Origin: Sympetrum striolatum
Taxonomy: Eukaryota > Arthropoda > Insecta > Odonata > Libellulidae
Reading direction: 5' to 3'
Length of the DNA: 64,000 nucleotides
Assembly: GCA_947579665.1 (NCBI GenBank)
Contig: OX388350.1
Span: 90,043,152-90,107,151, forward strand
The notes below the pieces were generated by a model. The model did no database searches. It had not been told where the DNA came from and saw nothing but the letters and a program-made list of their open reading frames with translations. The first letter of the stretch is position 1. Every line of letters begins with the position of its first letter. The translations under genes and the position numbers were made by a program. Below, one piece after another: positions 1 through 12,402 of the stretch.

Positions 1-431
1 AGTGAAGATGAGTGAGAACATTTATCTTAAAATCAATGAAAATACTTTTGTGTAAAGCAACCATCTATCACTCAATCTTTTCCCTCTCTAATTCAGAAAT
101 ATGTTAGCAAAACTGCATTCTGTTTCTGTGAAGTTGAGAGAACTAGTAATATTATTCTCATCTCAAGAAGGTCTCGGTCTCAACCCAGGATACCTCCATA
201 CGTTTTCATAAGATCAAATGTGATTTTATATTCTCCCGGTTGCAAGGTCTTATTCCTTCATTCATTCATATACATGACTATGAATTGATTTACAAAGAAC
301 TTAATTTATTTGATCCTTAATACCGTAATCTATCTTATTGCTGCTAGGTTTAAATAATAACCGGTCTGTTGGATCAGAAAGTGGCCTTCTATATGTAAAT
401 TTATTGGATATTTCTGTTTTTTCTCTTATCT
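1..431. other. Unassigned AT-rich DNA
   Basis: No reading frame, splice-flanked exon or recognisable repeat was seen here before the foldback element begins. Confidence 0.4.
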
Positions 432-701
432 AAAGCCCGGTTCATACGGTGCATGTTTTCTAGCTTGATTCCTTGCGTGGAACCCTGCATGCTCGCTAGC
501 ATGAAAATTTCGTGTCTGCCTGCTGCTGGGCATGCTCCCTTGCTTGATTTTGAGAAATAGGACAGGTGCTATTTTTCCTGCATGTTTCGCTGATGGTTGG
601 TTGCTATGCGTTGCTAGCTGAAATATTTACTGCTAGCGAGCATGCAGGGATCCACGCAAGGAATCAAGCTAGAAAACATGCACCGTGTGAACCGGGCTTT
701 A
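432..701. mobile_element. Foldback MITE with long terminal inverted repeats
   Basis: The left arm, beginning AAAGCCCGGTTCATACGG at 432, returns as its reverse complement in the right arm, which ends CCGGGCTTT at about 700. The arms are roughly 68 bp (432-500 and 632-700) with only a few mismatches, separated by about 130 bp. The arms and the loop also hold short variants of GCATGCTCGCTAGC. No transposase is encoded: the 69-codon frame across it is chance. No convincing target-site duplication was found, so the superfamily is open. Confidence 0.7.
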
Positions 702-2344
702 CTCAGGCAACCACCATTGTTGTCTCAAATTTAGTCACTAATAAACAAATTCTAAATAGAAGGGTTAGGGAATAGGACTTCCTATCTTTTACAAATTCAT
801 CAATCTTTGTAGCAACCAAGCTTTCCTAATGGCTAACAAAATTTTACAGATATTTTCATGAAATAATAGACGGTGTAAGTATATTTAAAGATATTAATGG
901 AATGAAAGCTAAAGCTGTAAATAGTACGCTTTAATGAATAATAGTAGGAATAGTTCAGATAGTGATTAGAATGAAGAGATTTTACCTTTCTTTCCAATTT
1001 CGAATAAGTTATGGTAGCAAACAATTAGATATGATTTGAACTCCTTTGGAAAGTAACTTTTCTAAAATTTTCATTCTTACTTTATATTGAAAAACATGGA
1101 TAATTGAATGCAGAAATGCATTTTTGGCTATATTTATAAGTGTATTGCATTAATTGAAATTTTTTTACTTATCTATCCATTTTTGAGATGATATCTTTAT
1201 GAGGATTTAGTGAAGTTTTTGGGGCACAATGACAATGAGTAGGCTAAGAAGACTGGACAGTGGCGGGAGTGAGTTAAAAACATTTGGAGACTGCTGGGAT
1301 AATGCAATTTAGATTTTAAGTAAATACAACAATTGAATTTCAGTAAAAGTAGGGACTAAAAGTTTATGGTTGTTTAGTCCCTCATGTGGGAGGATGTTTT
1401 TGCTCTATGGGCAGATCTTTATTCCTATAAATAGGATTCATTTCAATGGTTAATTAATGATAAATAGGAGTTTTAAGAAAATTTCCAAAGAAATTGCTAG
1501 ATTCAATTTCATCAATGACTTTGCATTAGCCTTTGGATTTTCTTTTCTTTTAGAGTTTTGTCTCATCTCATGTTCTACATCACAAAATAGCTTTTGTCAG
1601 AGTATTATTACAAAAGTGAACCATTTGTATTAATACAAATTTTCAGTCTAATTTTTTAAATGGAATTTAGAATATATAACAAACATTGAATGTTTCCCAT
1701 ACTTCCCTTTGTAGTATAAAAAACACCTGAATATTCTGTGCTATTTATTATGATAAGTTGTACCAGCACTTGTAATACTTAATGCAAACTCGGCATTCTT
1801 TGCTTTCCTTGTATTCAGCCAATGATGAAGGGACGAGAACAAAAGAAAAATGTACAATAACATCTCAAAATATTTATGTATGGGTGTTTTATCCATAGGT
1901 ATGTACTGATCTTGCCCATCATTGTGTTATACTTTCTCCAACATCTGATGTATCTTTAGAGGGCGTAGTAAGGTGCTGCTTACTGTTAGATTTATAATTA
2001 TGCATCTGCTTGTGTTCCTGAGTTATGCTATTTCAAATGGTGATGAAGTCATTGTATTATCTAGTACTGTTATATACATGATCATCATGAAATGATAATA
2101 CTAGCAACTCATAACAATTACATCTAGGGTTTTTCTTGTTTCTGTAAATTTTTGTAGGATAAATCTAAAATTTTCTAATATAGGAATATGCATTTGAAAT
2201 ATAAATAACTCAATTTATTATTTGTACACTCAAAATTATGTTTGCATAAGTCTGGCATGAATCAGGATGTAATAAGTATTTCTCAATGCATGTATTGACC
2301 ATAAAAGCATGAGAATGTGATTTTCATGGAAACATTTAACTTGT
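702..2344. other. Unassigned intergenic or intronic DNA
   Basis: AT-rich sequence. Short frames (for example 833-1024 minus) have low-complexity translations and no exon signals. Nothing can be assigned. Confidence 0.4.
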
Positions 2345-2467
2345 TATACTGATACTTCAAAAATAACCACTCGTTATAATGAACTTAACTCCCTATTATT
2401 TTTGCTGTAAGATGGACAATGACCAAAAACTCACTCACTATAATGCAACTCTTGTTATATGCTGTAC
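2345..2467 (+). mobile_element. Diverged copy of the pogo-type MITE
   Basis: This stretch aligns with the interior and right side of the better MITE at 3730-3906. It shares the block CCTATTATTTTTGC, then GACAATGACCAAA, then CTATAATGCAACTCTTGTTAT. The termini are eroded and no target duplication remains. It lies just before the ~220-bp tandem array but at a different position relative to a unit than the 3730 copy, so the two insertions look independent. Confidence 0.5.
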
Positions 2468-2579
2468 TTAGCGTTATTAAAATGTTTATATAATGTTTAT
2501 ACATTGAAAGGTTTTAGGAATTCATTTCTACAAAGAAATTGTGCATCCTTTAACCTTTTCCTATTTAGTATATCTCAGT

Positions 2580-4265
2580 TTAGAAGTGTCTTTCATTGGA
2601 ATATCAGTGAAGAGCCTGCCTTAAGACCAGGAAATAGAGATGTATAGTCCAAAGGAAACAAATGGGAAAATAAGTATCGATTTAGAGTATTTTAGGTATT
2701 TAATACATGGATTCTATCCATAGCATTATTATAGTTTTGGAATAGAATTATATTATTTTCTGGCTGCATTCCATCTTGTGAAAATCACCTTACCCTATTT
2801 CCTTATATAATGAAATTGAGCTTCTATTCATGATTTATTTATTTAAACTTTTAGTTTACAAACTGTATTTCACTATCACATTGGGGAAGAGGATACCAGT
2901 AATACTTAGGAGACTCTTGTAAGAGGAATGGGACAATAAGTATTAAATTGGGGTATTTGTTGCATTTGAATATTTGCGTTTTATATAGAGCATATTTTAT
3001 AGTTTAAGAAATTGATTTATACAAATGGAACATGCATATATTAACAATTTATATTAATTATCTTTTATTTTGCTGTCCGTATTTCACTAGAATATTGGGG
3101 GAGAGGCTACCTATTAGACATTGACATTAAGATGTGTACTCCAAAGGAGAGCAGCAGTACAGTAAGCATAAATTACAGTATTTGAATATATATACATTTT
3201 CATTCATAGGGTTGTTTTATCTTTAGGAATTTATTCATGCAAAGTAAAAGTGCTTCTAGTAAAACTTCCTCCTTTATTATTTTTCAGTTTTCAAACTGTA
3301 TTTAGCTTGAATATCTTAAAAGAGGCTTCCTATAATACCAGAACATTGATGAGTGTACGCTAAAGGGGAGCAATAGGACAATAAGTGTAACATTTGGGTA
3401 TTTGAATATATACATTTTATACACAGTATTGATTTAATTTTAGGAAATGATTTTTTCAAAGAGAACTTGCTTCTATGAGTCATTTCTATATATTATCTCA
3501 TAGTTTGCAAGCTGTATTTCACTGGAATATTAGAAATGAGGCTGCCGTTAAGATCAGGACAGTGACACTTGTACCCCAACATAGAGGAATGAGAGAAAAA
3601 GTATTCATTAGTCGTATTTTCTGCATTTGGTTATATGCATCTTATTTATTTTATTGTTATAGGTTAAAAAGAAATGATTTATACAGAGAAAACATGCTTC
3701 TGTTTATAATTTCTATGTTTTATCATGTACAGTAGAAGTCCATTATAATGAGAGCTGACGAAAATTGGAAAAGTACTCTTTATAATGCATACTCATAATA
3801 GCCGATTTCCTATAATTTTTGCAGTGAGACAGACAACAGCCAAAGAATCTCTTGCTATAATGCAATTCTCGTTATGTGCCATACTCATTATAACAGACTT
3901 CTACTGTAGTTGAAAACTGTATTTCACTGGAGTATTAGCTAAAAGTCATCCAGTGAGACCAGGACAATGAATCATTTACTCGAAAGGAGAGCAATGAGAA
4001 AGTAAATTCAAAATTAGGGTATTTTGGGTATTGGTATATATGCATTTAATACATTGCATTGTTGTTGCTTAAAGAATTGATTTAGACAATGAGAATATGC
4101 TTCTATTAATGATTTTTATTTATTATCCTTTGTTATTAACTGTATTTCACTGGAATATCAGCAAAGAGTCTTCTAATTAAAACCAAGACAGTGGGTTGTG
4201 TATTCCAACAGATAGGAATGGGACAAATAGTATAACCATTGGGATACTTGGTTATATGCATTTTA
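2580..4265 (+). repeat. Diverged tandem array, unit about 210-223 bp
   Basis: A block resembling CTGTATTTCACTGGAATAT recurs at about 2587, 2863, 3073, 3296, 3512, 3917 and 4140. Each block is followed by GAGGCT-like text, ACCAGGACA, CCAAAGGAGAGCA, GGACAATAAGT, a GGTATTTG block and then GATTTATACA. Intervals are 276, 210, 223, 216, 405 and 223 bp. The 405-bp interval holds a 177-bp MITE, so without it the spacing is about 226 bp. The units are strongly diverged, so the array is old. No unit keeps an open frame. It could be decayed satellite DNA or a local amplification inside an intron. Confidence 0.75.
3730..3906. mobile_element. pogo/Tigger-type MITE with TA target duplication
   Basis: The ends are inverted: CAGTAGAAGTCCATTATAAT at 3730 against the complement of ATTATAACAGACTTCTACTG ending at 3906. 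TA dinucleotides flank both sides (3728-3729 and 3907-3908). CAGT/ACTG termini with a TA duplication are typical of the pogo/Tigger branch of Tc1/mariner transposons. The element is 177 bp, non-coding, and inserted inside a unit of the tandem array. A pogo-like transposase relic lies about 500 bp downstream, but no shared sequence shows that it mobilised this element. Confidence 0.8.
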
Positions 4266-4330
4266 TAGAAGGCATTGAGGTCATTTCATCATTTGTGGAA
4301 CTTTTTGTATGAAGAATCCTCATGGGGGGT

Positions 4331-5527
4331 TCAAACCCCCAAACCCCCCCGTGCGCACGGGCCTGCTATCAAGTTCATTAGACATGAACATTTTTTTAAA
4401 CTCTTCATCACAGTATTTTCAGGAATTCCATTCCAACACTTTAGCACCCACTGAGTGATGAGAGGTTTCTTTATTTTTCCTGATAGAGTATATTCCTTTT
4501 CCTCCTCCAGCATCCACTCAGCATAAGTTGCCTTCAACCTGTCCTTAAAGGGCTTATTTATTGACGAGTGGCTGAAGCAGGCTCGTCATTCCTCCAGGGA
4601 TTATAGCCGTGTCAGAATCTCCTGCCCCTATATCTTTTTTTACTTCCTCAGTAACATGACCCTTAAAGGAATCTAGCACAAGCATTGATGGCATGTTGAG
4701 GAGAGCTCCTGTCTTCACTTTCACCCAGTCTCTCACTAATTCTTCAGTCATCCACCCTTTCTCTTGAACCCTAACATGAATCCCAGGAGGAAACTTATCT
4801 TTTGGCAGAGATTTCTTCTTAAATATTACATAAGGTGAATACATATTCCTTCCATCAGCTGTGATGCCCAACATGCATGTAATTCTCGTCTTTTCATTTC
4901 CTGTGGTTTTAATTGTCACTGATTTTGATCCCCTCACTTCGACAGTAGTAGAACTGGGCACGTCAAAATAGATTGGTCAGCATTGCCAATTCGCCCCAAC
5001 AGGTAACGTTGCCGCTGCCGTAAGTGAATGATGAATCGCTGAAAACTCAGCATCTTCTCTTCTGAGAAGATGCTGCGAGGTAGCAGCTGAGCGACCGTCG
5101 TTCGCCTTCATAGGGAAAACCCATTCCTCTTCATCATCCTCCGTAACCACCCAGAACTCGCTCGGAAATCCGCCCTCGAAATACCCATTTCACAAGCAAT
5201 CTTTCTAGCTTCTCTACAGATCATATTCCGAGTGACGGCTAAACCTTTCCTTCCATTTTCGCGTACAAATCTGACAACATACACTTCCAATTCCGTGTGT
5301 CTGCCGGTAGTTGGATCCCGAAATGCGCAGCGAGATGCAGAGGTTAGTAGAGGAAGCTGTGCTCGCCAAAGTCGGACACTCTTTCTGTCCGCATTGTATT
5401 TTTCAGCTGCTGAATATTTCCCATGAACATCGGCATATTTTGCTACGGCGATTTTAAAATTTGCGTCGTAGTTCCTACGTTGGTGGGTCTTTAATTGTCG
5501 TATCGTAGACGTCCTTCTTTCATTCAT
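4331..5527 (-). pseudogene. pogo/Tigger-like (CENP-B type) transposase, degenerate
   Basis: Read from 5527 downward, the first ~140 codons contain a psq-type helix-turn-helix (RRNYDANFKIAVAKYADVHG... ending in LWRAQ) and a CENP-B/Tc5-type second helix-turn-helix ending FRASSGWLRRMMKRNG. An in-frame TGA follows at 5108-5110, but the frame continues through SFQRFIIHLRQRQ to the first catalytic aspartate (NADQS, near 4975). A frameshift next to it joins the DDE core at 4961-4554, which keeps TADGRNMYSPYVIFKKK and the second acidic motif LVLDSFKGH. The third catalytic segment is damaged: after SLLQPL the usual aspartate-bearing residues are missing, and a one-base shift near 4548 moves the C-terminal part (KATYAEWML...) into another frame. 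Family enzymes cut and paste DNA at TA sites in the nucleus. This copy cannot be active. Confidence 0.9.
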
Positions 5528-5566
5528 ATTTACGTCTACAAACAGCAGCTAATGGCTAAGAAGTGC

Positions 5567-5598
5567 TTTCTTTCTCTTTTCTTGAAAAGAGAAAGAAA
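5567..5598. repeat. Perfect hairpin at the copia/transposase junction
   Basis: Arms of 15 bp (TTTCTTTCTCTTTTC at 5567-5581 and its exact reverse complement at 5584-5598) enclose a 2-base loop. It lies exactly where the copia frame loses similarity and 40 bp upstream of the transposase start, so it may be a rearrangement scar. Confidence 0.7.
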
Positions 5599-6160
5599 AG
5601 TAATGGGGTTCCATTACCTTCCTCAAAGTAATTGGGTTGTTCCATGAACACAGTCACGTCAAGGGGACAATTTACAAATGCACCAACAACATCTATATGC
5701 TCAATTTCCCAATCATTCTCAATTGCAATGGCCATCAAAATTCTAACAGTTTTTCTCTGGATAACTGGACTAAATGTTTCAAAATAGTCCATTCCTTCAA
5801 TTTGCCTGAACCCCTGAGCTACTAACCTTGCTTTGAACTTTGCAATATCTCCCATATCATCCCTTTTAATCGTAAATACCCACTTGCATCCCACGACATT
5901 ACCTTCCTGAGCCTTTTCACTACTTCCCAAGTTTCTTGCTTTCTCATATGGACAATCTCTTCCACCATTGCAGCCCTCCATTCTTGTGCACAGATACCTT
6001 TAAGAGCCTCTTCTGCTATTTCCGGTATCAGGATATCGCCTCTGCTTTTGGAGCTCACCAGGTTGCAATTTATACACGATCTAGGAACTCTATGCCTGGA
6101 AGACCTCCTCAATTCTGCTATTCCCTCTCCTTCAGGAATATCAGGCTGTTCTCCCTCCTC

Positions 6161-6256
6161 TCCTGCAACTGGATGCTCCTCTCCTGCAACTGGACGCTCC
6201 TCTCCTGCAACTGGATGCTCCTCTCCTGCAACTGGACGCTCCTCTCCTGCAACTGT
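6161..6256 (-). repeat. 21-bp minisatellite inside the copia linker
   Basis: The phrase TCCTGCAACTGG recurs at 6161, 6182, 6203, 6224 and 6245. The 21-bp period keeps the frame, and alternate units differ by one base, giving alternating Arg/His in VAGEE(R/H)P, so the higher-order unit is 42 bp. The near-identity of units suggests recent expansion or homogenisation. Confidence 0.9.
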
Positions 6257-6616
6257 TGTTTCTTCCTCCTCTTCCTCTGCTGGAGGAATCCATTCACCTA
6301 CCTCCACTCTTAGTTGACCTTCATGAAACAATCTCTTTTCAGGATCATTCATAATTTTATATGGGAAAACATCTTCCCGAAAAACAACATCACGGCTGAT
6401 TATAAGCTTTTGATCCTTCAGAGACCATAAGCGGTATCCCTTTACTCCCTCTTGATAGCCTAGCATCACACTTTCTACTGCGCGAGGATCAAGTTTTCCC
6501 TCTTTAATAGGAGTCCATGCCCTTGCCTGACAACCAAAAACCCTCATGTTCTCGAATTCAGAGGCATTCAGCTCCCTCCCATTCCACACTTCCAATGGAA
6601 TTTTATCCTTAGTCAT

Positions 6617-9600
6617 AAGGATTTAGCTTTACTTATACCATGGCTAGCCCTGATAGAGATTCGTTAGGGGTACCGGCAAATTAAGGTCTATCAGGTGGTG
6701 GCAATTAGTACGCTATTGCCAATTGTATTCCTCGTCAATGAACGAGTAGATAACTCGAAGCTATTTTACTCCTACAAATCCGATTTTTAATATAAATATT
6801 GTATTCAAATAAAACAAAATGTCTTGAAACACCTATGGGTATCTTCAAATAACTTTCTCAGAAGATTTATTTGAAATTTATTCAAGTTAATTTAGTTTGG
6901 TCAGTAACCTGAATGAATGTAAGCGGCCCAAAAGCAACTGACATTAAAAATGCAACTTTAAAGTTATTATATAGTACAGTAGAATAAAAACAATTATTTA
7001 AATATAGTAAATTCAGTGCTATTGACGAATTCTCTGTATCAATGTATTGTAGAAAGTAATAATGAAAAATACCATTGGAATTTACGAAAAATACTTTACA
7101 GGGATCATGTCAATTTCTTGGTAAGTGATAACGAGTTAACACTAACCATCGCTGTAACGCGCGTTACCGAGATAGTTACGACAGTGGTATAGTGGTAAAT
7201 TTTCAGCGTTCCCGCTAAACCACACCACGCACGAATGATGTATCAATGTATTCCAAACGGGCTTTTTTTTGATTTTGCGAATCATAAATGAGAAAAAATT
7301 AGTAAAAATACACAAAATTCGATCATTTTCGTTGAAGTAGTACTCGGTTATAAGGAGGGATAGGAAAATTTCGTTTTTTGGAAGATGTAGTTTCATCCTT
7401 CATCTTTGAATCCAGAAACCTTTCCTACATGTAACTGATACACAATAGCTGTAATCGTTTATCGTGTACTAATAAAGCCAGCTGAGACTCGCATGACCGA
7501 GTATTACGAGTCTTATAATTTAATATTTCTTGTCAGTAAATCATAAGGCATATCTTATAAGTCGTTATTATGTGTTTTTATATTAATTACGGCATAATTT
7601 ATACAATGTGAACATAATCATCATAAAATATAAAAACGAATTAATGTACAGCTAGCAGCATAAAAAAGTTACCACCTTCGATGCAACCAGCATAACTCGA
7701 GAAGGGCGAGTCTTTCAGATTCTCTGTTTTGAGCGCGCTTTTCGTCTTCCTCTTTATGCCTGGCACGTTTTGAAGGCTTTTGTGATGATATATATTTTAT
7801 AAATAATTGCTGAAAGTCATTGCTTTTGCTGCGGTAGAAGCAGTATTGTATTATGAAAGTATTAAATTCGTATTTCGTTAAATCGGCTTGAATCTCAAGC
7901 GTAATTCGCTCTTCTTCATAAAATATTGGACATGAATTACTTTGGCTGCTCATATCTCCTCCTAACATAAAATATTCCATCAATGCAGATTTAGAATGAA
8001 ATTGGTTATTTCAGTTAATGCTCCACATGCCCGCAGGATGATCGTTTTCGTAAAGATTATGATACGATAATTAAGAGAATATGAACTACTGTAAATTAGG
8101 TCAACGGAAGAAGGGGAAATTAAAAAAATGTAATAAGAATAAAAATGGGGTAATAATGAAACAATACCTGCTATTAAAAATAATGATATGTGATAGTGGA
8201 ATTCAAATAGGAAATAAGTTGCTATTTTTCATTGAAAACGAATTTGTGAAAGTCGCCACGTTGTTTGGACGCCATTTACATTTGCAGGGAATTTTGATTT
8301 AAATAATTTAAATAGTAGCACACTTTATACTTTATGTGAGATGATATCAGTATAGGCCATCTGTCCTCGCTATAATCTCGCAATAATCTTTTCGCCATCG
8401 GGCTGCGAAAATCATTATCGTTGAGAATAGGGTCATGTTGTCGCGTATTTCGTCATGTAAATCACAGCTAAGGAATATATCAAATAATTATTGTCTATAC
8501 AGAGTTATATTCTTGAAGGATACTCAGCCGAGGGCTCCGGTCGTTTAGGACTTACTACTATCGAACCTGTAGTCTTTTAACAAACCGCTTTATATTGTAT
8601 GTGCGAACATTTCTTTTGAATAATTAAATCAGAAGGACTAGTCGCGCAGAGTCGAGTCAAGCACCAAAAGAATTGAATAATATACTTCTAATTATTTAAT
8701 TCCTTTCATTTACACCTTCTCCGTAATAAATGTTTGAATGCTAAAACGATTAATAATTTCAACATTGGAAAAAGGTATGAGCCAACAATTTTAGACATAA
8801 CAACTCCATTTTTAAAATATACACGTAATGCACTCATGCATGAATAATAAATTTAAATCTGCTACTACGGATTTCAGCGGTCAGTCCCCTTTGGTGCTAT
8901 TTCTGCTCTCCTTGTTTTCGTCTACATAACGGTATATGAGTGCCATTCATACCGGCCTTCTCGACGAAACAAAGGTGGCTTCTCCGTGGGGGTGAGAGAG
9001 GAAAGAAAAAGGGTCTTCCATGCAGTGGTGACAGGATACGTTTTCAGTCCGACTAAAATTCGACGCATCTTTTAGGGTATTTGTGTGAGATAGAAAATTG
9101 CTTGAAAATGCCATTCTCAGATGTGGACGGAAATATAATGAAAAGTTCGTCAATGAAGGAATATGAATGGTGTTACAGTTAATTACTTATATATTTTTTA
9201 CATAAAGCATGGAGACGATGATAGGAAAATAAACAATGGGGATATGGAAAATTTTATGCTTACTAAGAAGAGAATGCTGATTCTCTTCAACACTAAGGCA
9301 ATACATCTAAAAATGTAAAGATAATTTGGTAAACAGGCTCAGAAGTGATGTGCACAGATCCTGGGATGTAGGCTGTTTATAAGATTGAGAAAATGGTTCA
9401 ATTACATGATTGAGAAAACGATGTAAGCCATTTTAAGAGAAAATAATGCAGGTTAGAAGGTGACCGGAAAAATACTTTTTCAATGGTTCAGCCAGAGAGA
9501 ATGTAAATGAGATCAACCATTCGAAAAAGTTCCGATTTTTGCGGCAGTGTTCAAGTTTCATTTTCCTTACCTACTGCATTTGGTGTTATGTGAACTTACT

Positions 9601-12402
9601 TCTAAATCGTTCATTTACATCCAAAATTCATAAACCATTAGCAATAGACCTATCATAGTCGAAATTATTTATTATCACTGTAAATTTATTTTGCTTCGAA
9701 AATTAGTAGGATATAATCACGTAGGCATATAAAAATATGCATACAATTTGCATACATTCATGCATATAATTAGAGCTTCCGCCAGTTAATCATAAATGCC
9801 GAGGAATTCACACATTTAAATTTCTGCACCTTCAAGATATCGTAAATGTCTTCCTTATCTTTAAACCAAAAAGTTTTAAGGAAGAATAGGCGAGGCCCAT
9901 GAAACCAGCATTAATATTCAGCAGTAATAGATTCTCCTGACAATAAGAAATATTTCCCCAGAAGGGAAGCTTTACCCATCTTATTTAAGAGTAATTATGG
10001 GTAATAAGTATGAGATGTCAGTATTTCTAGTGCTGTATCTGATAATGGCTGATGGACTTAACTGGCCTCTCATTAAAAAAAGGAAAGGTAAAATACGAAG
10101 CCTAAATTCTAATTATTAAACGGCTGTTACCGATGTAAGGGCAACTCAAATTGATTACGCCTGATTTAGTAGTTTTACTAAATGTAATTTCCGTAAAAAT
10201 ATAGTCATTGCTCAACGACTATAAGAAATGGCGGAAATTACTAAGGACAAAGATTCAAAATTTCTTATATAACGCTATTTCACAAAGTAACGGCTTCTTC
10301 AATCAATTTGACTATAAGGAAATTATTCAGAGAACTTGAACCAAAGAAAGCTGCATCCATTGCGAAGGAAATTGATTACAATCATCGGGAAGGGGTAATC
10401 TGAAGATTATTGATATTCTGGGCAGGCAGACGTTTAGAACTAGTTCCACTTAATGGATAAAAGAAAGTTTAACTAAATATTGTGACCGGGTGTAATCGTT
10501 AAAATTCCGTAAGCTACGCGTATAATTTTATCATTGAGAATCTTCAAGGGATCTGAGAAGAGCACACAAACACTGGGAACGGTCTCCCAGACTGCCCATG
10601 TCTCGGACCGTCTCTGCTTTCAGCAATAGAATTAAACATATATTAACCATAGAAATATCACTCCCGTAGAAACTTAAGCTTCGTAAAATGCCAATTCCAA
10701 TATTACGTTCTCAATATTTACATTCAACTTTTCAGGCCTTTTTCGCTATTTCTTCTAACCAATGTTTTTCATAAACCTTTGGGACATCCTTACAAATCAA
10801 TCAACAACAAAACGGGAAAATTTAAGAGATAGCTATTTGCGTAAACTAGCGTTCCTTTGATTCTTTTTTATTACTATCATTGGATGTATAGGGTTTTCAA
10901 TTCTTTTATTCCATTAAAAGATAGACACAGTTATTAGTTTCGTAGATTTTAAGAACCTTTAAAATTAATATAAAAAACACCAAAAGCAAGTGAATATATT
11001 TTTTCTCTCAGTGTTGATGATAGCCAAAACGTTAAACTCATCTTGATTCACTTATAAAATTTGCTAGTATATCTCACCTGGTTTATAAAATAAAAAATAA
11101 GGATGTCATTTAAATACGTATTTAAACTCAATTATAATCGTCATTACTGTAACACACACGCAATAACTTGCCCATTCTGTGTCGAGTACTAAAAACTCAT
11201 ACCTCTAGCCAAGTCTTAGGTTTGGTTAGACCTCGATTAACCCATTGTCATGCAAAAGTAACAGATCTACGGATAGCGGTCTTATCATTTTCAATAACTG
11301 ATAATTAAAAGATGGTTTTCTTAAAATACTGAGAACTTTGAACAAATTGTAATACTCTTCGGAGGTGATTCGTTGATCAATAAATAGCTAAAAATACGAG
11401 AGGAGTAACTTTTGAGAAATAAAATTTCGAGAATTTTACCAAAAGGACGTCTACCGCTGGCCATTTACTACAGTATTTACTGGAAGCCTTTACTTTGAAA
11501 CGATAAGGAATCCATGGATCCAATTTTTAGGACAGTGGTTTCATCAAGCTATTTATTATTATTTTCATTTAATCCACATCAGATAAACAGTGAGATCTCC
11601 TAAGTTTTAGGCCGAAGAACATACAATATTTCTAATCTGTTGCTCTGCAGTCCCACTTTATGAGAGATTTATTTCTTCGAGTCATTCTTCTAATTGCGAG
11701 CTAAAAATTAAACATATATCAGAGAAGGCTAGCGAACACATTATTTTAGATAACATCAAAATGAATCGAGCAAATTGCAACACGTCCTCTTCTCCCAACG
11801 AGAAAGTTTTTCCTTTCCATTCCCGTTTGGCAACAAAAGGATTATCTTGCCCTTCTCCCCCACCTATTTCGTTTTGTCCTGTTTAACAGTTTTCCCGGTA
11901 TTCTACCCTTTCAAGGGCAGGTAACATTTTTGTTCCCTTCTTTTCTCCAGGCACATGCCATATGGAGGATCGCGTATTTATGTAAATATTGAAGATAGTG
12001 ATAGTAAGCGTCGAAGCTAATTGTGTGAATTTTTCTACAGTGTTGTTATCAGGATAATTTAATTTTACAAATCAATGGATTATACAATCTATAGTAGTCA
12101 CGAGAGTAAGGGGAAATGGTAATCTAGAAAAGAATATTCGTTATTTAAATCAATCGAATGAGCTTTAACTTTGAGGAACTCCATAGGTAACTAAACACAA
12201 AGAAATAAATAATTTTGTCAAAGTTATACGACTTTCTGTGTGGAAGTTTTGGCACTTTTATTTCCTTGTGTTTATTCCTTACTTATTTCTCTTGATAATA
12301 GAAAGATTTTCAATTGGGAAAGTTAAACGAAAGGTGTCTAAAAGCAATCAAATTACAGTGATCTACCGAATCATGCACATATCTTATATATTAAAATTCA
12401 GC
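6617..12402. other. Long stretch without recognisable genes
   Basis: About 5.8 kb of AT-rich DNA with many stops in all frames. The longest frame (7669-7983 minus, 104 codons) gives a charged protein with a KRARHKEEDEKR run. It has no known motif and no splice signals, so I do not call it a gene. A short GAGAC/GTCTC-rich patch at 10577-10616 resembles the ends of the element at 13502 but is too short to assign. Confidence 0.4.

Larger units (their letters stand above)
5556..6616 (-). pseudogene. Ty1/copia retrotransposon polyprotein fragment (integrase C-terminus to early reverse transcriptase)
   Basis: Read from 6616 downward: the integrase C-terminal region with the copia hallmark MRVFGCQARAW, then the GYQEGVKGYRLW and ISRDVVFRED motifs. 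An acidic linker containing a 7-residue repeat (VAGEERP/VAGEEHP) follows, then the reverse-transcriptase entry segment WRAAMVEEIVHM. A one-base frameshift near 5905 moves the reading into a second frame with CKWVFTIKRD, KARLVAQGFRQ, DYFETFSPV and VVGAFVN, which are copia RT blocks 1-3. Similarity stops near 5612 after MEQPNYFEEGN, so the YVDD catalytic box, RNase H and 3' LTR are absent. Gag, protease and the integrase core upstream of 6616 are also missing. Copia elements copy themselves through an RNA intermediate in cytoplasmic particles. This is a dead internal fragment. Confidence 0.92.

Noticed and set aside
5936..6317. Plus-strand frames of 125 and 89 codons with Ser/Pro/Cys-rich repeats
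   Set aside because: Antisense shadows of the copia linker minisatellite, which has a clear family match on the minus strand.
7669..7983. 104-codon minus-strand frame as a gene
   Set aside because: No domain, no splice signals and no neighbouring exon. Its length is within chance for this much sequence.
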